Shown piece after piece: positions 28,379 through 37,957 of a DNA stretch of 64,000 nucleotides (the stretch's first letter is position 1; every line of letters starts with the position of its first letter). The DNA lies in contig NZ_JAAIKD010000001.1 in assembly GCF_010820555.1 (NCBI RefSeq), positions 161,701-225,700 of the forward strand, given 5' to 3'. The notes beneath the pieces are model-generated. The model saw only the letters and a program-made list of their open reading frames with translations. It was not told the origin of the DNA and did not search any database. This stretch comes from Psychroflexus aurantiacus. Its GTDB lineage: Bacteria; Bacteroidota; Bacteroidia; Flavobacteriales; Flavobacteriaceae. A program made the translations under genes and the position numbers.

Positions 28379-31300
28379 TTATTTTAAAATTGAATCGTCA
28401 AGCTGAACGTGGATCATTTTAATTTTTCCAGACCGGTCAAATACTTCCTGACTGATTTCTTTTGGTAACTGAAGCCCGTCGATTAGCTCTGAGCTGCCTT
28501 TGCTAGATTCAACCTCAATTTTATTATGCGTTGATTTTGTATAAATCACAGGCACCTGACAGAATGTGAATCCTAACGAATTCTTTTCCAGTTGAAGCTG
28601 ATGTTTTACATTGGCCACATCGACGTATCTGAAGATATGCTTCTCATCCAGAAACTCTGTTTTTCTGAGTAAATGCGGCTTAAACTGAAGCCTTCCTTTT
28701 TTGATGCTCACTCCCAATTCACCAAATCGGCTTAAAATATCTTCTTTCACTTGTCCGGTCATCCCAGGCTGCTGTGCTCCTTTTCCCTGCGGCGTATGCG
28801 AATAGGGGTCGGTTGGGAATGCCCCGTAAAGCTTGGGAGACTTATGCACCCCAATCCCTTCGTTAATTTCGTAGTAATGTTCCAGCAGACGACCGGTAAC
28901 TTCAGCTGAAGCCTGGGTGTTTATGGCTCGAATGCAGGTTTCTAAAACCGATAATTGCAGCTTTGATACCATATGCCAGTAAATAGAACCCAGACCTTCA
29001 TAGCCGTAAAAGGTTCCTGAACGGCCGGTAAAGGATTTATGGTTAAAAACCTCTTCGTAGATCTTAAGAATCTTATCCAGCTCGTCTTTAGCTAAAGCTG
29101 CATAGTCTTCCTTCTCAAGATTTAGTAAAGCCTGCTTTAATTTCTTTCCGTTATTGAAATTGGCATTGAAATGATAATGTCCTTTAGCGTCTTTTTCAAT
29201 GATTTTTCTGTTTCCGTCTTCAATCATGTTCTGAAGCAACACAGAGGAGTGTACCGAGGATTCGGGAATCGTATTTCGCTCCAAAAAGCCTTTCAGTTCT
29301 TTGTTCGGATACAATAGATAACTGTACTGGTCTGTTCGGAATAAGGCGCTTTGTTTTAAGGCATCCAGCAGACTCAAAGCCTGGTCAGAATTCAAATAGC
29401 CAGAACTTAACACGGCCACCTGGCCTTCCAGCATTTCCGAAAGATAATCGATGGAAACCCCTTCTGCCTCTACGGTCATTAAATTGTACGCGTGGTACAG
29501 GTTGTCGGTTCGCTTGTTAGCCTCAATCGCATGTTCCAGATATACCAGACTTGAACTTATAAAATCGCTAAGCTGGCCGGCTGAAACTTCGGTTTTGGTT
29601 CCTGAAAATCCAGAGGTGTAAATCTCTGCTCTGAACACACTCGCCGCCTCTCCCAGCTCATCCAGGATGTCTTTACGCTGGCGATCAGTAAATTTTCCCT
29701 GTGTTAAATCCTGGTAGGTCTTAAACGTAACCTGAATTTTGGTAAACATGGATACCAGTTCTTCTGAAATCTCGTAGCGTTCTGAAGCCTCAACCTCTTT
29801 AAGTACGGATTCAAAGAAAGCCAGAAAACGTCTGAGGTAAGATAAGGTTACCATGGAAACCCCGTTACCCACCAAAGCATTGTTGGCATCGTTCCATTCG
29901 GGACGCTGCGTATTCATCCAGATCCCGGCTTCCGGGATAAAATTGGAGAGCTTTGCCAAAGCAGTAGCCAGTATTTTTTCAATGAAACTGACATGAATAA
30001 TGTTACCGTTTCCATCTCGTCGCAATGCGCCGTCTGCACCGATTTCATTTCGTTTCTTACGTATTTTACTATCGGCTTTATGATCGAATTCTATCGTGTC
30101 CTTAGGATCGTTTAAGATGTCCTGATGGGACTTGATTTTGTAAGGAACATTGGCGTATACAAATTCAGCTTTATTGAACAGTCCAGCTAAATTATTGGGC
30201 TTGTAATCTTCGTAAAATTCTAAAAACTTGAGCAGGTAGATAATCTGATGGTCTCCCCAATACCCGATATACGACCAGGGATCGTCCGGCTCTATGGTTT
30301 CCCAGTCAAAACCGTCTTTGGTAACGCGGTAAGGATTATACCCGTCAAACGTACTGGCGTTTAAAAATTTATAGATCATGCTTTCTATAAACTCAGGATA
30401 GGAGTGCGCAAGACTTTCCCAGTTCTGGAAAATATCCCGCCAGTTTCCTTCGTAATCCAGAATTTTATGACCCTCATCGTCCTTTGTATTGATCGAAAAT
30501 TGATTCCAGGGTCTGCTCGGGTCACCGTGTCTCCGGCTAAATTTCAAGGGTAAATATTCCAGGGCTAAACGTTTAAAATCTTTATCCGCTTTCGCTTTGG
30601 CCAAAGCTTTCAGGTCGCTCAAAGAAAAAAGCTCTGGTAAAGACCTGATATCGGCTGCAAATTTTTCGGCCAAAGGCTTATTGGCTTTCTGCAGGTATGC
30701 TTTAAAATCCCAGCGCTCAATCTGGTAATTATTATCAAATATCCCACCACGCATGATGTTGAACATGGTATTGGAATAGTGTCGTATATCTCTTAGGTTG
30801 TCATTCGAACGTTGTAAACCATCTGCTGCACCATTCAGTTGAATTAATTTTTCAGTACCCATTTGGATATCTTTTTCAATGAGAGGCAAGAGGTTGTCTT
30901 TTTGTAAGTCTTGCTGAAGTTTAACCACCGACGCATGATTGTAATTCACATCGGCAATGATGTGCCAGGACTTGTCAGCTTCCGCCTCCAGCTGAAGGGT
31001 GTCGTGAATAAAATAAGCTCCTTTTTCAGCTTTGACATCGGTTTCTTCAGTGAGGGCTTTTCCCGATCTAAAGTTTTCGAGCTGTAAGGAAGAAAGTAAA
31101 CGGGTGGGGTTTTCAACACCCAGAGCCCAAACCACATTGGCTTTCAAAGCTTCGCTAGGTTCAGCTTTATCGACAGGAACAGCGCTAAGGGCGAAAATGC
31201 CCAGACCTGTTTCTTTATCGAGTTCACTGCGTTTGTAGGCATCTACTAAGTTACTGCTTTGGTTTTGCAGATCGCTCACTACCCCGGCAGGCAACACATT

Positions 31301-31831
31301 TTGAAGTCCGTCTAAAACTTCAACCTTTACCGGATTAGCATCCAGGTTAGACAACTGAGCTTCTTTTACAAACCCAAAGCGATCACTTGTGGACCAGCGG
31401 TAGGTGAATTTGAGTTTTAAGCTATGATTGATTTCTTCAAAGATCAATTTATCGCCATAAATATTCTTATAGATGTTCCTGGTGATTTCATACTGCTCAA
31501 CAAAGCGATTTGAAAAAGGCTCCCAGTAGTTGATCTGATCTACAGAATGGATTTTAACTATGGTTTTACTGCCGGTATAGTGAGCAGATTCGGTAATTTT
31601 ATCGTCTGTGTAATAAGGAAAAAGGGCATATTCAGCATTGCGTCGACCCGCGGTTAAACCTCCGTTACTAGAAATAAACATCCAGTGATTAGAATCACTC
31701 ACAATACTCATGAAAAACGGCCTCAAAGCGTCATTATTGGTGATTTTCAGGAATTTTTCACCCTTTAACCTTACCTGTTCTAAGTCACTCGTTTTTAACG
31801 TCTGATTGTCAATAATCTGGTTTTTGTTCAT
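28379..31831 (-). CDS. Probable GH149 beta-1,3-glucan phosphorylase
   Basis: This 1150-residue protein has no signal peptide. A catalytic (alpha/alpha)6 region carries FSRRHGDPSRPWNQFSI, DYEGNWRDIFQNWE and RPEWNDANNALVGNG. The Asp of EWND (D648) matches the catalytic acid position of the GH94-type WND motif. The size (about 1100-1200) and glucan context fit GH149, which releases glucose-1-phosphate from beta-1,3-oligoglucans. I start at 31831 (MNKNQIID); the longer frame to 31891 adds an unlikely basic stretch. The assignment rests on recalled motifs; GH94 or GH161 of the same clan are alternatives. Confidence 0.75.
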   Translation of the reverse strand: MNKNQIIDNQTLKTSDLEQVRLKGEKFLKITNNDALRPFFMSIVSDSNHWMFISSNGGLTAGRRNAEYALFPYYTDDKITESAHYTGSKTIVKIHSVDQINYWEPFSNRFVEQYEITRNIYKNIYGDKLIFEEINHSLKLKFTYRWSTSDRFGFVKEAQLSNLDANPVKVEVLDGLQNVLPAGVVSDLQNQSSNLVDAYKRSELDKETGLGIFALSAVPVDKAEPSEALKANVVWALGVENPTRLLSSLQLENFRSGKALTEETDVKAEKGAYFIHDTLQLEAEADKSWHIIADVNYNHASVVKLQQDLQKDNLLPLIEKDIQMGTEKLIQLNGAADGLQRSNDNLRDIRHYSNTMFNIMRGGIFDNNYQIERWDFKAYLQKANKPLAEKFAADIRSLPELFSLSDLKALAKAKADKDFKRLALEYLPLKFSRRHGDPSRPWNQFSINTKDDEGHKILDYEGNWRDIFQNWESLAHSYPEFIESMIYKFLNASTFDGYNPYRVTKDGFDWETIEPDDPWSYIGYWGDHQIIYLLKFLEFYEDYKPNNLAGLFNKAEFVYANVPYKIKSHQDILNDPKDTIEFDHKADSKIRKKRNEIGADGALRRDGNGNIIHVSFIEKILATALAKLSNFIPEAGIWMNTQRPEWNDANNALVGNGVSMVTLSYLRRFLAFFESVLKEVEASERYEISEELVSMFTKIQVTFKTYQDLTQGKFTDRQRKDILDELGEAASVFRAEIYTSGFSGTKTEVSAGQLSDFISSSLVYLEHAIEANKRTDNLYHAYNLMTVEAEGVSIDYLSEMLEGQVAVLSSGYLNSDQALSLLDALKQSALFRTDQYSYLLYPNKELKGFLERNTIPESSVHSSVLLQNMIEDGNRKIIEKDAKGHYHFNANFNNGKKLKQALLNLEKEDYAALAKDELDKILKIYEEVFNHKSFTGRSGTFYGYEGLGSIYWHMVSKLQLSVLETCIRAINTQASAEVTGRLLEHYYEINEGIGVHKSPKLYGAFPTDPYSHTPQGKGAQQPGMTGQVKEDILSRFGELGVSIKKGRLQFKPHLLRKTEFLDEKHIFRYVDVANVKHQLQLEKNSLGFTFCQVPVIYTKSTHNKIEVESSKGSSELIDGLQLPKEISQEVFDRSGKIKMIHVQLDDSILK

Positions 31832-31924
31832 CAATTTAAAATTTGTTTTTCGTTCAGTTTTATATCTACAAAAGCGGTAAGGTTTTAGCATACCGCTTTC
31901 GCAATCTTTATGTTGAGTTAAGGA

Positions 31925-32770
31925 CTACTCGTAAACCTTTACATAATCCACTTCCAAGGTTTGTGGAAAGACCGTATCAGCATTTGGAGGCCCCACAAAA
32001 GAGCCGCCCACGGCCATATTGATTATAATATAGAAAGGCTTATTGAATACCCATTCACCACTTAAGCCTTCGCTATCTGGTGTGATTTGATTGTAAAGCA
32101 CATCATCCACGTAGTAATTGATGTAATTTTCCCCCCACTCAATACCATAGGTATGAAAACCTGTATCCAGTCTTTCATCCCTGAATTCATAACTTTTGGT
32201 CACGGCATTCCCTCCGGAATAGCCAGGTCCATGAACACTCCCGTGAACGACGGTGGGTTCGCTACCATCATATTCCATAATGTCGATCTCGCCGGCCTGA
32301 GGCCAGCCTGCCTCATCTATATTTTCGCCCAGCATCCAGAAAGCCGGCCACAGCCCTGCCCCCCATGGCATCTTCATACGCGCTTCTATCCGGCCATACT
32401 GCTTTTCAAATTTGGCTTTGGTGACTATGCGTGCTGAAGTATATCCAGAACCTTCAAAAGACTCTCGACGAGCAGTTATAGTCAACACCCCATTTTTTAC
32501 GTTTAGATTTTCTTCTCGATCTGTGTAGTTTTGAAGTTCGTTATTCCCCCATCCTGGAAGCCCCTCTTCAGAACCATCTCCAAGTTCGAAAGACCACAGG
32601 GAGGAATCTAATGTGGACCCCTCAAATTCCTCTACCATGACCAGGTCATTGAGCGTAGTAACGGTTTGTGTTTCGTCCGGGTCACAGCTTTGAAAACTGA
32701 TTGTAAGCATACTAATAATTAGTATTGAACCTAGTATTCCTTTATTCTTCATCTTTTCTTTTTTTATCAT
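31925..32770 (-). CDS. GH16 endo-beta-1,3-glucanase (laminarinase) lipoprotein
   Basis: This 281-residue enzyme has a lipoprotein signal with Cys29 in ISFQSCDPDE. The GH16 jelly-roll shows GWGNNELQNYTDR near 73-85, PWGAGLWPAFWMLG near 135-148 and the catalytic motif GEIDIMEYDG, with nucleophile E161 and acid/base E166. The EIDIME form with an extra Met is typical of laminarinases. The second ATG (32752) gives an equally good signal peptide. It would cut laminarin at the cell surface. Confidence 0.94.
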   Translation of the reverse strand: MIKKEKMKNKGILGSILIISMLTISFQSCDPDETQTVTTLNDLVMVEEFEGSTLDSSLWSFELGDGSEEGLPGWGNNELQNYTDREENLNVKNGVLTITARRESFEGSGYTSARIVTKAKFEKQYGRIEARMKMPWGAGLWPAFWMLGENIDEAGWPQAGEIDIMEYDGSEPTVVHGSVHGPGYSGGNAVTKSYEFRDERLDTGFHTYGIEWGENYINYYVDDVLYNQITPDSEGLSGEWVFNKPFYIIINMAVGGSFVGPPNADTVFPQTLEVDYVKVYE

Positions 32771-32805
32771 TAACCTCGATTAAAATCAACATCAAATGTC
32801 CTTAT

Positions 32806-34248
32806 TTACTCAGGATTGATGTTTCCACCATCTTCTCTATAGAAATAAATGTTATCAACATAAAATTCTGAAGGAGGTGTCCTGCCCGCAAAATCAGCTA
32901 AAATAATTTGACCCAAATTGGTCCTCGGGTTTAAGCCTGTAATATTGAAATCGATTGAAATCCATTCTCCTGAAACAAACCCAGAGGTAAAGCCCTGAGA
33001 AAGGGTTGTATCGTCACCGCCGGCAAAGGCATCGTCAGGACCAAAATCGACCAGGTCGATTCTAAGTCCTGTATTTGACGGTGGATTTACCGGAATAAAA
33101 ATGTCAAAATGCAGGTGTGTCGCTAAACTGCCATTGATAGTAGGCACGCCCTGATTGAATTCTATACCCACGAAGTTAAAATTCAGATAATAAAGCACAT
33201 CATCCCCCTGGATTGTAAAATCGGATGACGTCGTGGTTTGAAAAGGTGCGTAGAATCCATTGAAGAAATCCACGGGTCTGTTCTCGTATGCATCACTGAA
33301 TAATGAAATAACGCTTTGCGGATCCCGTGTAGGTACAGGAGCTGAAATAAAGTTTCCTAAAGACTCCACTACTAAAGAACCAGCAGCTTCTTCACCTCCT
33401 AAACTTGCTGTAATTTCGGCAGTCCCGGAACCGACCACACTAACCTGGCCAAGCTCGCTGACGGTGGCCACACTTGCATCTGATGAGGAGAATTCAAAAT
33501 AATTTGGAGTAATATTCGTCGTTACGTCTCCCTGTGTTGTGCTGAAGGTTTGTGTTAAACCTTCCACCTGTAGATTTCCCCCAATAAAAGTCTGAGCGAG
33601 GTTTTCCTCACCGTTTTCGATTCTTGGTCTGGGCTGAGCAACAGTTCCCAGGTTTTCAAATTTAATCTCATCTATCCAAATCGCATAGCCTAAGCCATTG
33701 GTGCTTTGTGTTCCTGCAGCAAACGTAAACATGCCCCTTTCCTGAACTAATTTGGAAGGGTCTGGTATAGGAATGATGTATTTTTTCCAGCCTGTTGACA
33801 GTTGTACATTGGTAGCCGTTCTGTATGTATCGTCTATAAAATCACTCCCGAAACCAGCTTCAATAACGGCAGTTGTCGACCCTTTGGCCCAGAAGGTTAA
33901 GGCATCGTAACCGGTTAAATTTCTTCCTTCACCTCTGTCTCTGAATATACCTCCTATAAAACCCCCGTCCGGATCGTTTGGAGCGGGAACATCAATTTTT
34001 ATAGAGGTGGTTCCCTCATAGGCTTCTGTGTCATCGGTGCCGAAGCCGTTTACGTTTGCTCCAGCAGCTGGATCAAAGGATATGAAGAATTCATCTGTAA
34101 GGCCTATAGGGGCATCATTAAAGACTAGTCCGTTGGTAGGATACGTAGCCAAGACAGCGTCATCAGACACTTCTCTTTCGCAACTTGTCATGACTACCAG
34201 AGATAGCAGAGCAAGGCTTAATACTTGAAAATAGGTATGTTGTTTCAT
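32806..34248 (-). CDS. Surface glycan-binding lipoprotein with Big_2 domain
   Basis: This 480-residue lipoprotein (MKQHTYFQVLSLALLSLVVM then TSCERE, Cys23) has three parts: an N-terminal carbohydrate-binding-like beta-sandwich (about 35-205, with ..YDALTFWAKGSTTA.. and ..AIWIDEIKFE), a bacterial Ig-like domain group 2 (about 225-305, ASVATVSELGQVSVVGSGTA), and a C-terminal beta-sandwich (about 310-475, VISLFSDAYENRP ... FYVDNIYFY). The last module recurs in the secreted protein at 20527. No catalytic motif is seen. I infer a SusE/F-like glucan binder. It is 8 nt after the barrel-fused hydrolase gene. Confidence 0.8.
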   Translation of the reverse strand: MKQHTYFQVLSLALLSLVVMTSCEREVSDDAVLATYPTNGLVFNDAPIGLTDEFFISFDPAAGANVNGFGTDDTEAYEGTTSIKIDVPAPNDPDGGFIGGIFRDRGEGRNLTGYDALTFWAKGSTTAVIEAGFGSDFIDDTYRTATNVQLSTGWKKYIIPIPDPSKLVQERGMFTFAAGTQSTNGLGYAIWIDEIKFENLGTVAQPRPRIENGEENLAQTFIGGNLQVEGLTQTFSTTQGDVTTNITPNYFEFSSSDASVATVSELGQVSVVGSGTAEITASLGGEEAAGSLVVESLGNFISAPVPTRDPQSVISLFSDAYENRPVDFFNGFYAPFQTTTSSDFTIQGDDVLYYLNFNFVGIEFNQGVPTINGSLATHLHFDIFIPVNPPSNTGLRIDLVDFGPDDAFAGGDDTTLSQGFTSGFVSGEWISIDFNITGLNPRTNLGQIILADFAGRTPPSEFYVDNIYFYREDGGNINPE

Positions 34249-34256
34249 TTTGAATA

Positions 34257-37200
34257 TTATTTGCCTATGTTAAATCTTATGTATGTCATGATCTCCCACT
34301 CCGAACCGTTGGGAAATCCAACCGCGCTTAGGATAGGTTCTGAGTTAAAAGAACCAATAGGGGTTGCATTGGGAGAGTATCGAGGTGAAAATTCATTTAA
34401 GGAGCGCCAAATTCCGCGTATGCCAATTTGGGTAGTAGGTAAAATGAACCACTCCGGTTTGGCCAGCGTCGTGGACATGTCCAGCATGGTTTGCAGGGGA
34501 AAGGTCAAGTTAAAATCCCTGTGGTAGTCATAAGGCCCCCAATCGTCGACTTTAACATCCGCTATGATCCAGTATTTTTTATACCGCACATCTAAATTCG
34601 CTCCAAATCTCCCGGTAACCAGTCTTTCAGAATCTCCCTGAGCCTGACCGTTACCATAATAAAAGGTCCCTACAAAACCGAGATCCGGACTTAATCTGGA
34701 AACTACTTTAGCATGCGCTTCCCAGAGATCTTCTGCTGGAACAGAATTGGAAAACGCAAAAAATTCACGTGTATCCAGAAACCCAATATGAGCATCCATG
34801 GTAGTCGGTAAGTGTCTGTAAACAAAACCTGCACTCAAAGCAAATTCTGCATCTTCGGCCCTATTGTTATCCCAGTTGTACATATAGGTACCAGGAGTCG
34901 GATCGAAAGTAAACAGAATCTCCCCTGCTGTAGTTTCTCTATTCCATCTTACGGCAAAGGGATCATCGATCACATTTCTTAAACGGCCTGGCGCATCTCC
35001 ATTATTTGGCATAGGGTCTACTAAAGGCTGTTGCCATAAAAAGTTAGGTGCAATTTGCCATTTTCCAATATTATAGGTGAAGCCAGACAGGAAATTAGAC
35101 TGGTTACCGCTTCCGTTATCTTTCAGTTTCCAGCCTGTAAAGGTCAGGGTTGGGTCTGCGCCTCCATTGGCTACAAGTCCCATAACAGACCCCTGAGCAT
35201 ACCAGTTAAATTTTCCGCCAGTATAGGTGATTTTTGCTTTACCACCCCAGTTGTCATCTGCATTTACTCGATCTACAACCACATTACCGGCATCATCTAT
35301 ATCCTGGTAGGTACTTCCGTTGAGAGGGCTGCCTGCCCAAATGCCACCCAGGGTTAACCCAAATTTACCGAAATCTCTTTCCAGAGCCAGTGTAGCTCGT
35401 TCCTGAGGCCACGGAGGAATCACACCACTACGCACCTGATTTTGATCTAAGATACGGCGCCCATTTTCGTCAAATTCAAGTTCCGTTTCTAAATCTCTAT
35501 GATAAATCCCTGTAACATCCCATTTCTTTATTGTTTTGCTGTATTTATAAAGCATGGTTGGATTAGCACCCCACCATAGCTGAGGACCAATAGCTGCTTT
35601 TAGCCCTTCCAGGCTTCCTTTCGCATCAATCTCTATACCTGAAATAACACCTCCATAAATATCTAAATTGGGTCCGTAATTGGCTTCCGGATATAATCCA
35701 AAGACATCACCTTCGTAACCCCAGTGGTAGTGACCCGTCCTGTAGAATCCCCTTAAGTCGAATAAATCATGATTCCATTCAAATTCTGCCTGGTAAACCT
35801 GTAAATTGTTATTGTCCTGAATAATCACTTCACCATCGGGCGTGGTCACTCTTACAGGTCTGGCTCTGTTCTCATAAAAGATTTCATTGATAGGATTTTC
35901 AGCGACATCGCCTACAATGTTGAAGTCCACATTGAAACTTACATTGGCAGCAGGTTTACCACCAACTCCTATAAAATAAGACTGCATTTGATCAAATCCA
36001 AGCTGGTTTGGATAAGAGTTACTGTTTGGATCCGGGTTATCCGGTGTCGTAATTAAACTTCCTCCCGTGTAAAAGGTAGATAAATGTGCTGCTATTCGGC
36101 TAATTCCAACTTTTTCAGAATCTCCGCCACCTAAGGCCGCTTTATCTCCTCTTGCCCGCAAAACGGCGTCCATTAAATTGATAGCATTAAAGTGCATTTC
36201 TACTGAAGAAAGATCATTGTCCTCGTTATATGGATTGAGTTGATGCGCTTCTTTTAAAGCATAATAAGCTGCTCTTGGATATAAGTCGTATAAACCCCTG
36301 GCGTTTGTAGGTCCTTTGGCACAGATCCCAAACCACTCTTCATTCATGTTGTTTTTACCTTCTTCAAAATCATGATTATATCCACCATTAGCCCAAGAGG
36401 CATTACTGTCGTGCACTTCAAGGTTTTCTGTCTGTCCGTATTTCCACCACCCATCGCTAAACTGAAAGGTAAATCCACCTATTGAATTTTCGGCAAGACC
36501 AAGACCGGCAGCATTCTGATAAATTTCCCTCCAGTTCTCTACCATATAATAAGCCTGAGCCTTTTGGTCTTCCTGCATTTCTAAAGCATTGAAGGCATCG
36601 GCGCCAAACTCAGTAAATAATACAGGTTTACCATAGACTTCTTTTACTTTCTGAAACGCATCTCCAAACGATTCCCCTCTGTACATGTTGGTTCCATAGA
36701 TATCTACGTCTGGACATTCTTCAGCAATAATCTCCAGAAACAGTAAGTCTCCGTTACAAATGGCAACTGGCAGTGAGTCGTCAATCTCTTTCATCGCTAC
36801 CGCAGCCTGATTCATCAAATTATACATTGGCCTTCCCCGATTTTCTCCTATGGCCTGAATTTGATCTTCTTCGTCCGGAAAATCTTCAGTTTCTGCTCCG
36901 GCCCAAAACAATCCGTAGTTGTTTTCATTGCCTAAAAGGAAAAGCAAAAGTCCTGGAGTGCCTTTATATTCCTCTGCCAACTGGGTAACTTCCGAGAGGA
37001 GCAGATCTTGGGTAGCCGCGTCATCGTATTTGGTGACAGGGGTCCAGACCCCGTCAAGGGTTAAACCATAGCGGCCAAAGGAATGGTTGAGCATGGTATA
37101 AATACCATAGTTTTCATAAATATAGGTGATCCACTTAGGCTGAATACCCGTATAGACTCTAATGGCATTTACCCCCATATTCTGGAGTAAACCCATTTCA

Positions 37201-37427
37201 GCATCCAGCGCAGCTTTGATAATCTCGTCAGACTGATTCCATAAACTATAATTGAAGTTTTTCCCGATAGGGACGTAACTCCAGTTCATTCCATTTATGA
37301 TTAAGTTTTTACCATCAACTTCCAACTTCATACCTTCTTCATTAGATATGATTTCTACTTCGTATCCCTGAGAAAAACCAAAAGAACAAACGAAAAAGAA
37401 AGTAAGGGCGAATAAAATATTTTTCAT
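34257..37427 (-). CDS. Clan GH-A hydrolase fused to a predicted outer-membrane beta-barrel
   Basis: This 1056-residue protein has a signal peptide (MKNILFALTFFFVCSFGFSQ). Residues about 30-400 form a TIM-barrel hydrolase of the GH2/GH5 (clan GH-A) type, with acid/base in LLFLLGNENNYG (E168) and nucleophile in VLFTEFGADAF (E273). From about 470 to the end the chain is a series of alternating aromatic/polar beta strands (FSDGWW.. ends; AIGPQLWWGANPTMLY, FGKFGLTLGGIWAGS, WEIMTYIRFNIGK) that look like a 16-strand-class porin barrel. The true family is not certain. It heads the second operon and probably works at the surface as a tethered beta-glucanase or transglycosylase. Confidence 0.75.
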   Translation of the reverse strand: MKNILFALTFFFVCSFGFSQGYEVEIISNEEGMKLEVDGKNLIINGMNWSYVPIGKNFNYSLWNQSDEIIKAALDAEMGLLQNMGVNAIRVYTGIQPKWITYIYENYGIYTMLNHSFGRYGLTLDGVWTPVTKYDDAATQDLLLSEVTQLAEEYKGTPGLLLFLLGNENNYGLFWAGAETEDFPDEEDQIQAIGENRGRPMYNLMNQAAVAMKEIDDSLPVAICNGDLLFLEIIAEECPDVDIYGTNMYRGESFGDAFQKVKEVYGKPVLFTEFGADAFNALEMQEDQKAQAYYMVENWREIYQNAAGLGLAENSIGGFTFQFSDGWWKYGQTENLEVHDSNASWANGGYNHDFEEGKNNMNEEWFGICAKGPTNARGLYDLYPRAAYYALKEAHQLNPYNEDNDLSSVEMHFNAINLMDAVLRARGDKAALGGGDSEKVGISRIAAHLSTFYTGGSLITTPDNPDPNSNSYPNQLGFDQMQSYFIGVGGKPAANVSFNVDFNIVGDVAENPINEIFYENRARPVRVTTPDGEVIIQDNNNLQVYQAEFEWNHDLFDLRGFYRTGHYHWGYEGDVFGLYPEANYGPNLDIYGGVISGIEIDAKGSLEGLKAAIGPQLWWGANPTMLYKYSKTIKKWDVTGIYHRDLETELEFDENGRRILDQNQVRSGVIPPWPQERATLALERDFGKFGLTLGGIWAGSPLNGSTYQDIDDAGNVVVDRVNADDNWGGKAKITYTGGKFNWYAQGSVMGLVANGGADPTLTFTGWKLKDNGSGNQSNFLSGFTYNIGKWQIAPNFLWQQPLVDPMPNNGDAPGRLRNVIDDPFAVRWNRETTAGEILFTFDPTPGTYMYNWDNNRAEDAEFALSAGFVYRHLPTTMDAHIGFLDTREFFAFSNSVPAEDLWEAHAKVVSRLSPDLGFVGTFYYGNGQAQGDSERLVTGRFGANLDVRYKKYWIIADVKVDDWGPYDYHRDFNLTFPLQTMLDMSTTLAKPEWFILPTTQIGIRGIWRSLNEFSPRYSPNATPIGSFNSEPILSAVGFPNGSEWEIMTYIRFNIGK

Positions 37428-37495
37428 GTTAAAGAATTTATGAAACTCGTGTTCTCAAACTTAAAGGATTGAGTTGGTATTTTCGTATAAAATTA

Positions 37496-37514
37496 CACTA
37501 CAAAAAATATACAA
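37496..37514 (-). promoter_or_regulatory. Candidate shared upstream element, copy B
   Basis: The minus strand reads TTGTATATTTTTTGTAGTG, 69-87 nt before the barrel-fused hydrolase start, matching copy A in 16 of 19 bases. Confidence 0.4.
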
Positions 37515-37836
37515 TGTAATAAACTGTTGTTTTTTTTAAGAAATGCATAATATTTGAGTAAAAACACTGAGTTTACTGAATGACAGTGTTTTAAATAATA
37601 GCCTTAATCGAAGTAAATTTCCTGCCTGTATAGTTAATGTTTGGTTTTAAAAGGCTCATGTTAAGGTAACAGACACCAGAATCCATTTTTAACCAAAGGA
37701 TTTACACCAAAATCATACTCCATCGCAATCGATATAGGTTCATATTAATTTTGGAAGCCTTGATGCGTGAAGCGAATTTCCAATCGCCGAAACATGTTGA
37801 AACCTCTCTAAACTGACGGTTTTAATTTGAAAAAAT

Positions 37837-37869
37837 ATAGACACCGCTTAATTTCTGGAATAGCGGTGT
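37837..37869 (-). terminator. Possible terminator after GH3
   Basis: In the minus direction ACACCGCT (37869-37862) pairs with AGCGGTGT (37848-37841), loop of 13 nt, followed by CTATATTTTTT. It lies 89 nt beyond the GH3 stop, and would end the susC-to-GH3 operon. Confidence 0.55.
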
Positions 37870-37957
37870 TTATAGTGATTGATTCCTTAAATATTAACCT
37901 CCCTGGATCATGAAAAGTAAGCCCATACGGATTACTCGTATCTGTCTTTATGTTCAG

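Larger units (their letters stand above)
37428..37957. other. 530-bp intergenic region between GH3 and the barrel-fused hydrolase operon
   Basis: No gene is supported here. Near 37496-37514 is the shared element listed separately. At 37728-37737 is ATCGATATAG, the reverse complement of part of the palindrome at 52266-52277. A terminator-like hairpin for GH3 is at 37841-37869. The rest (37520-37720 and 37740-37840) shows nothing I recognise. Confidence 0.6.

Noticed and set aside
37728..37757. A third copy of the ATCGAT/TTTTG operator upstream of the barrel-fusion operon
   Set aside because: Only ATCGATATAG and a TTTTGGAAG match; spacing is 21 rather than 26-27 and the palindrome is incomplete.
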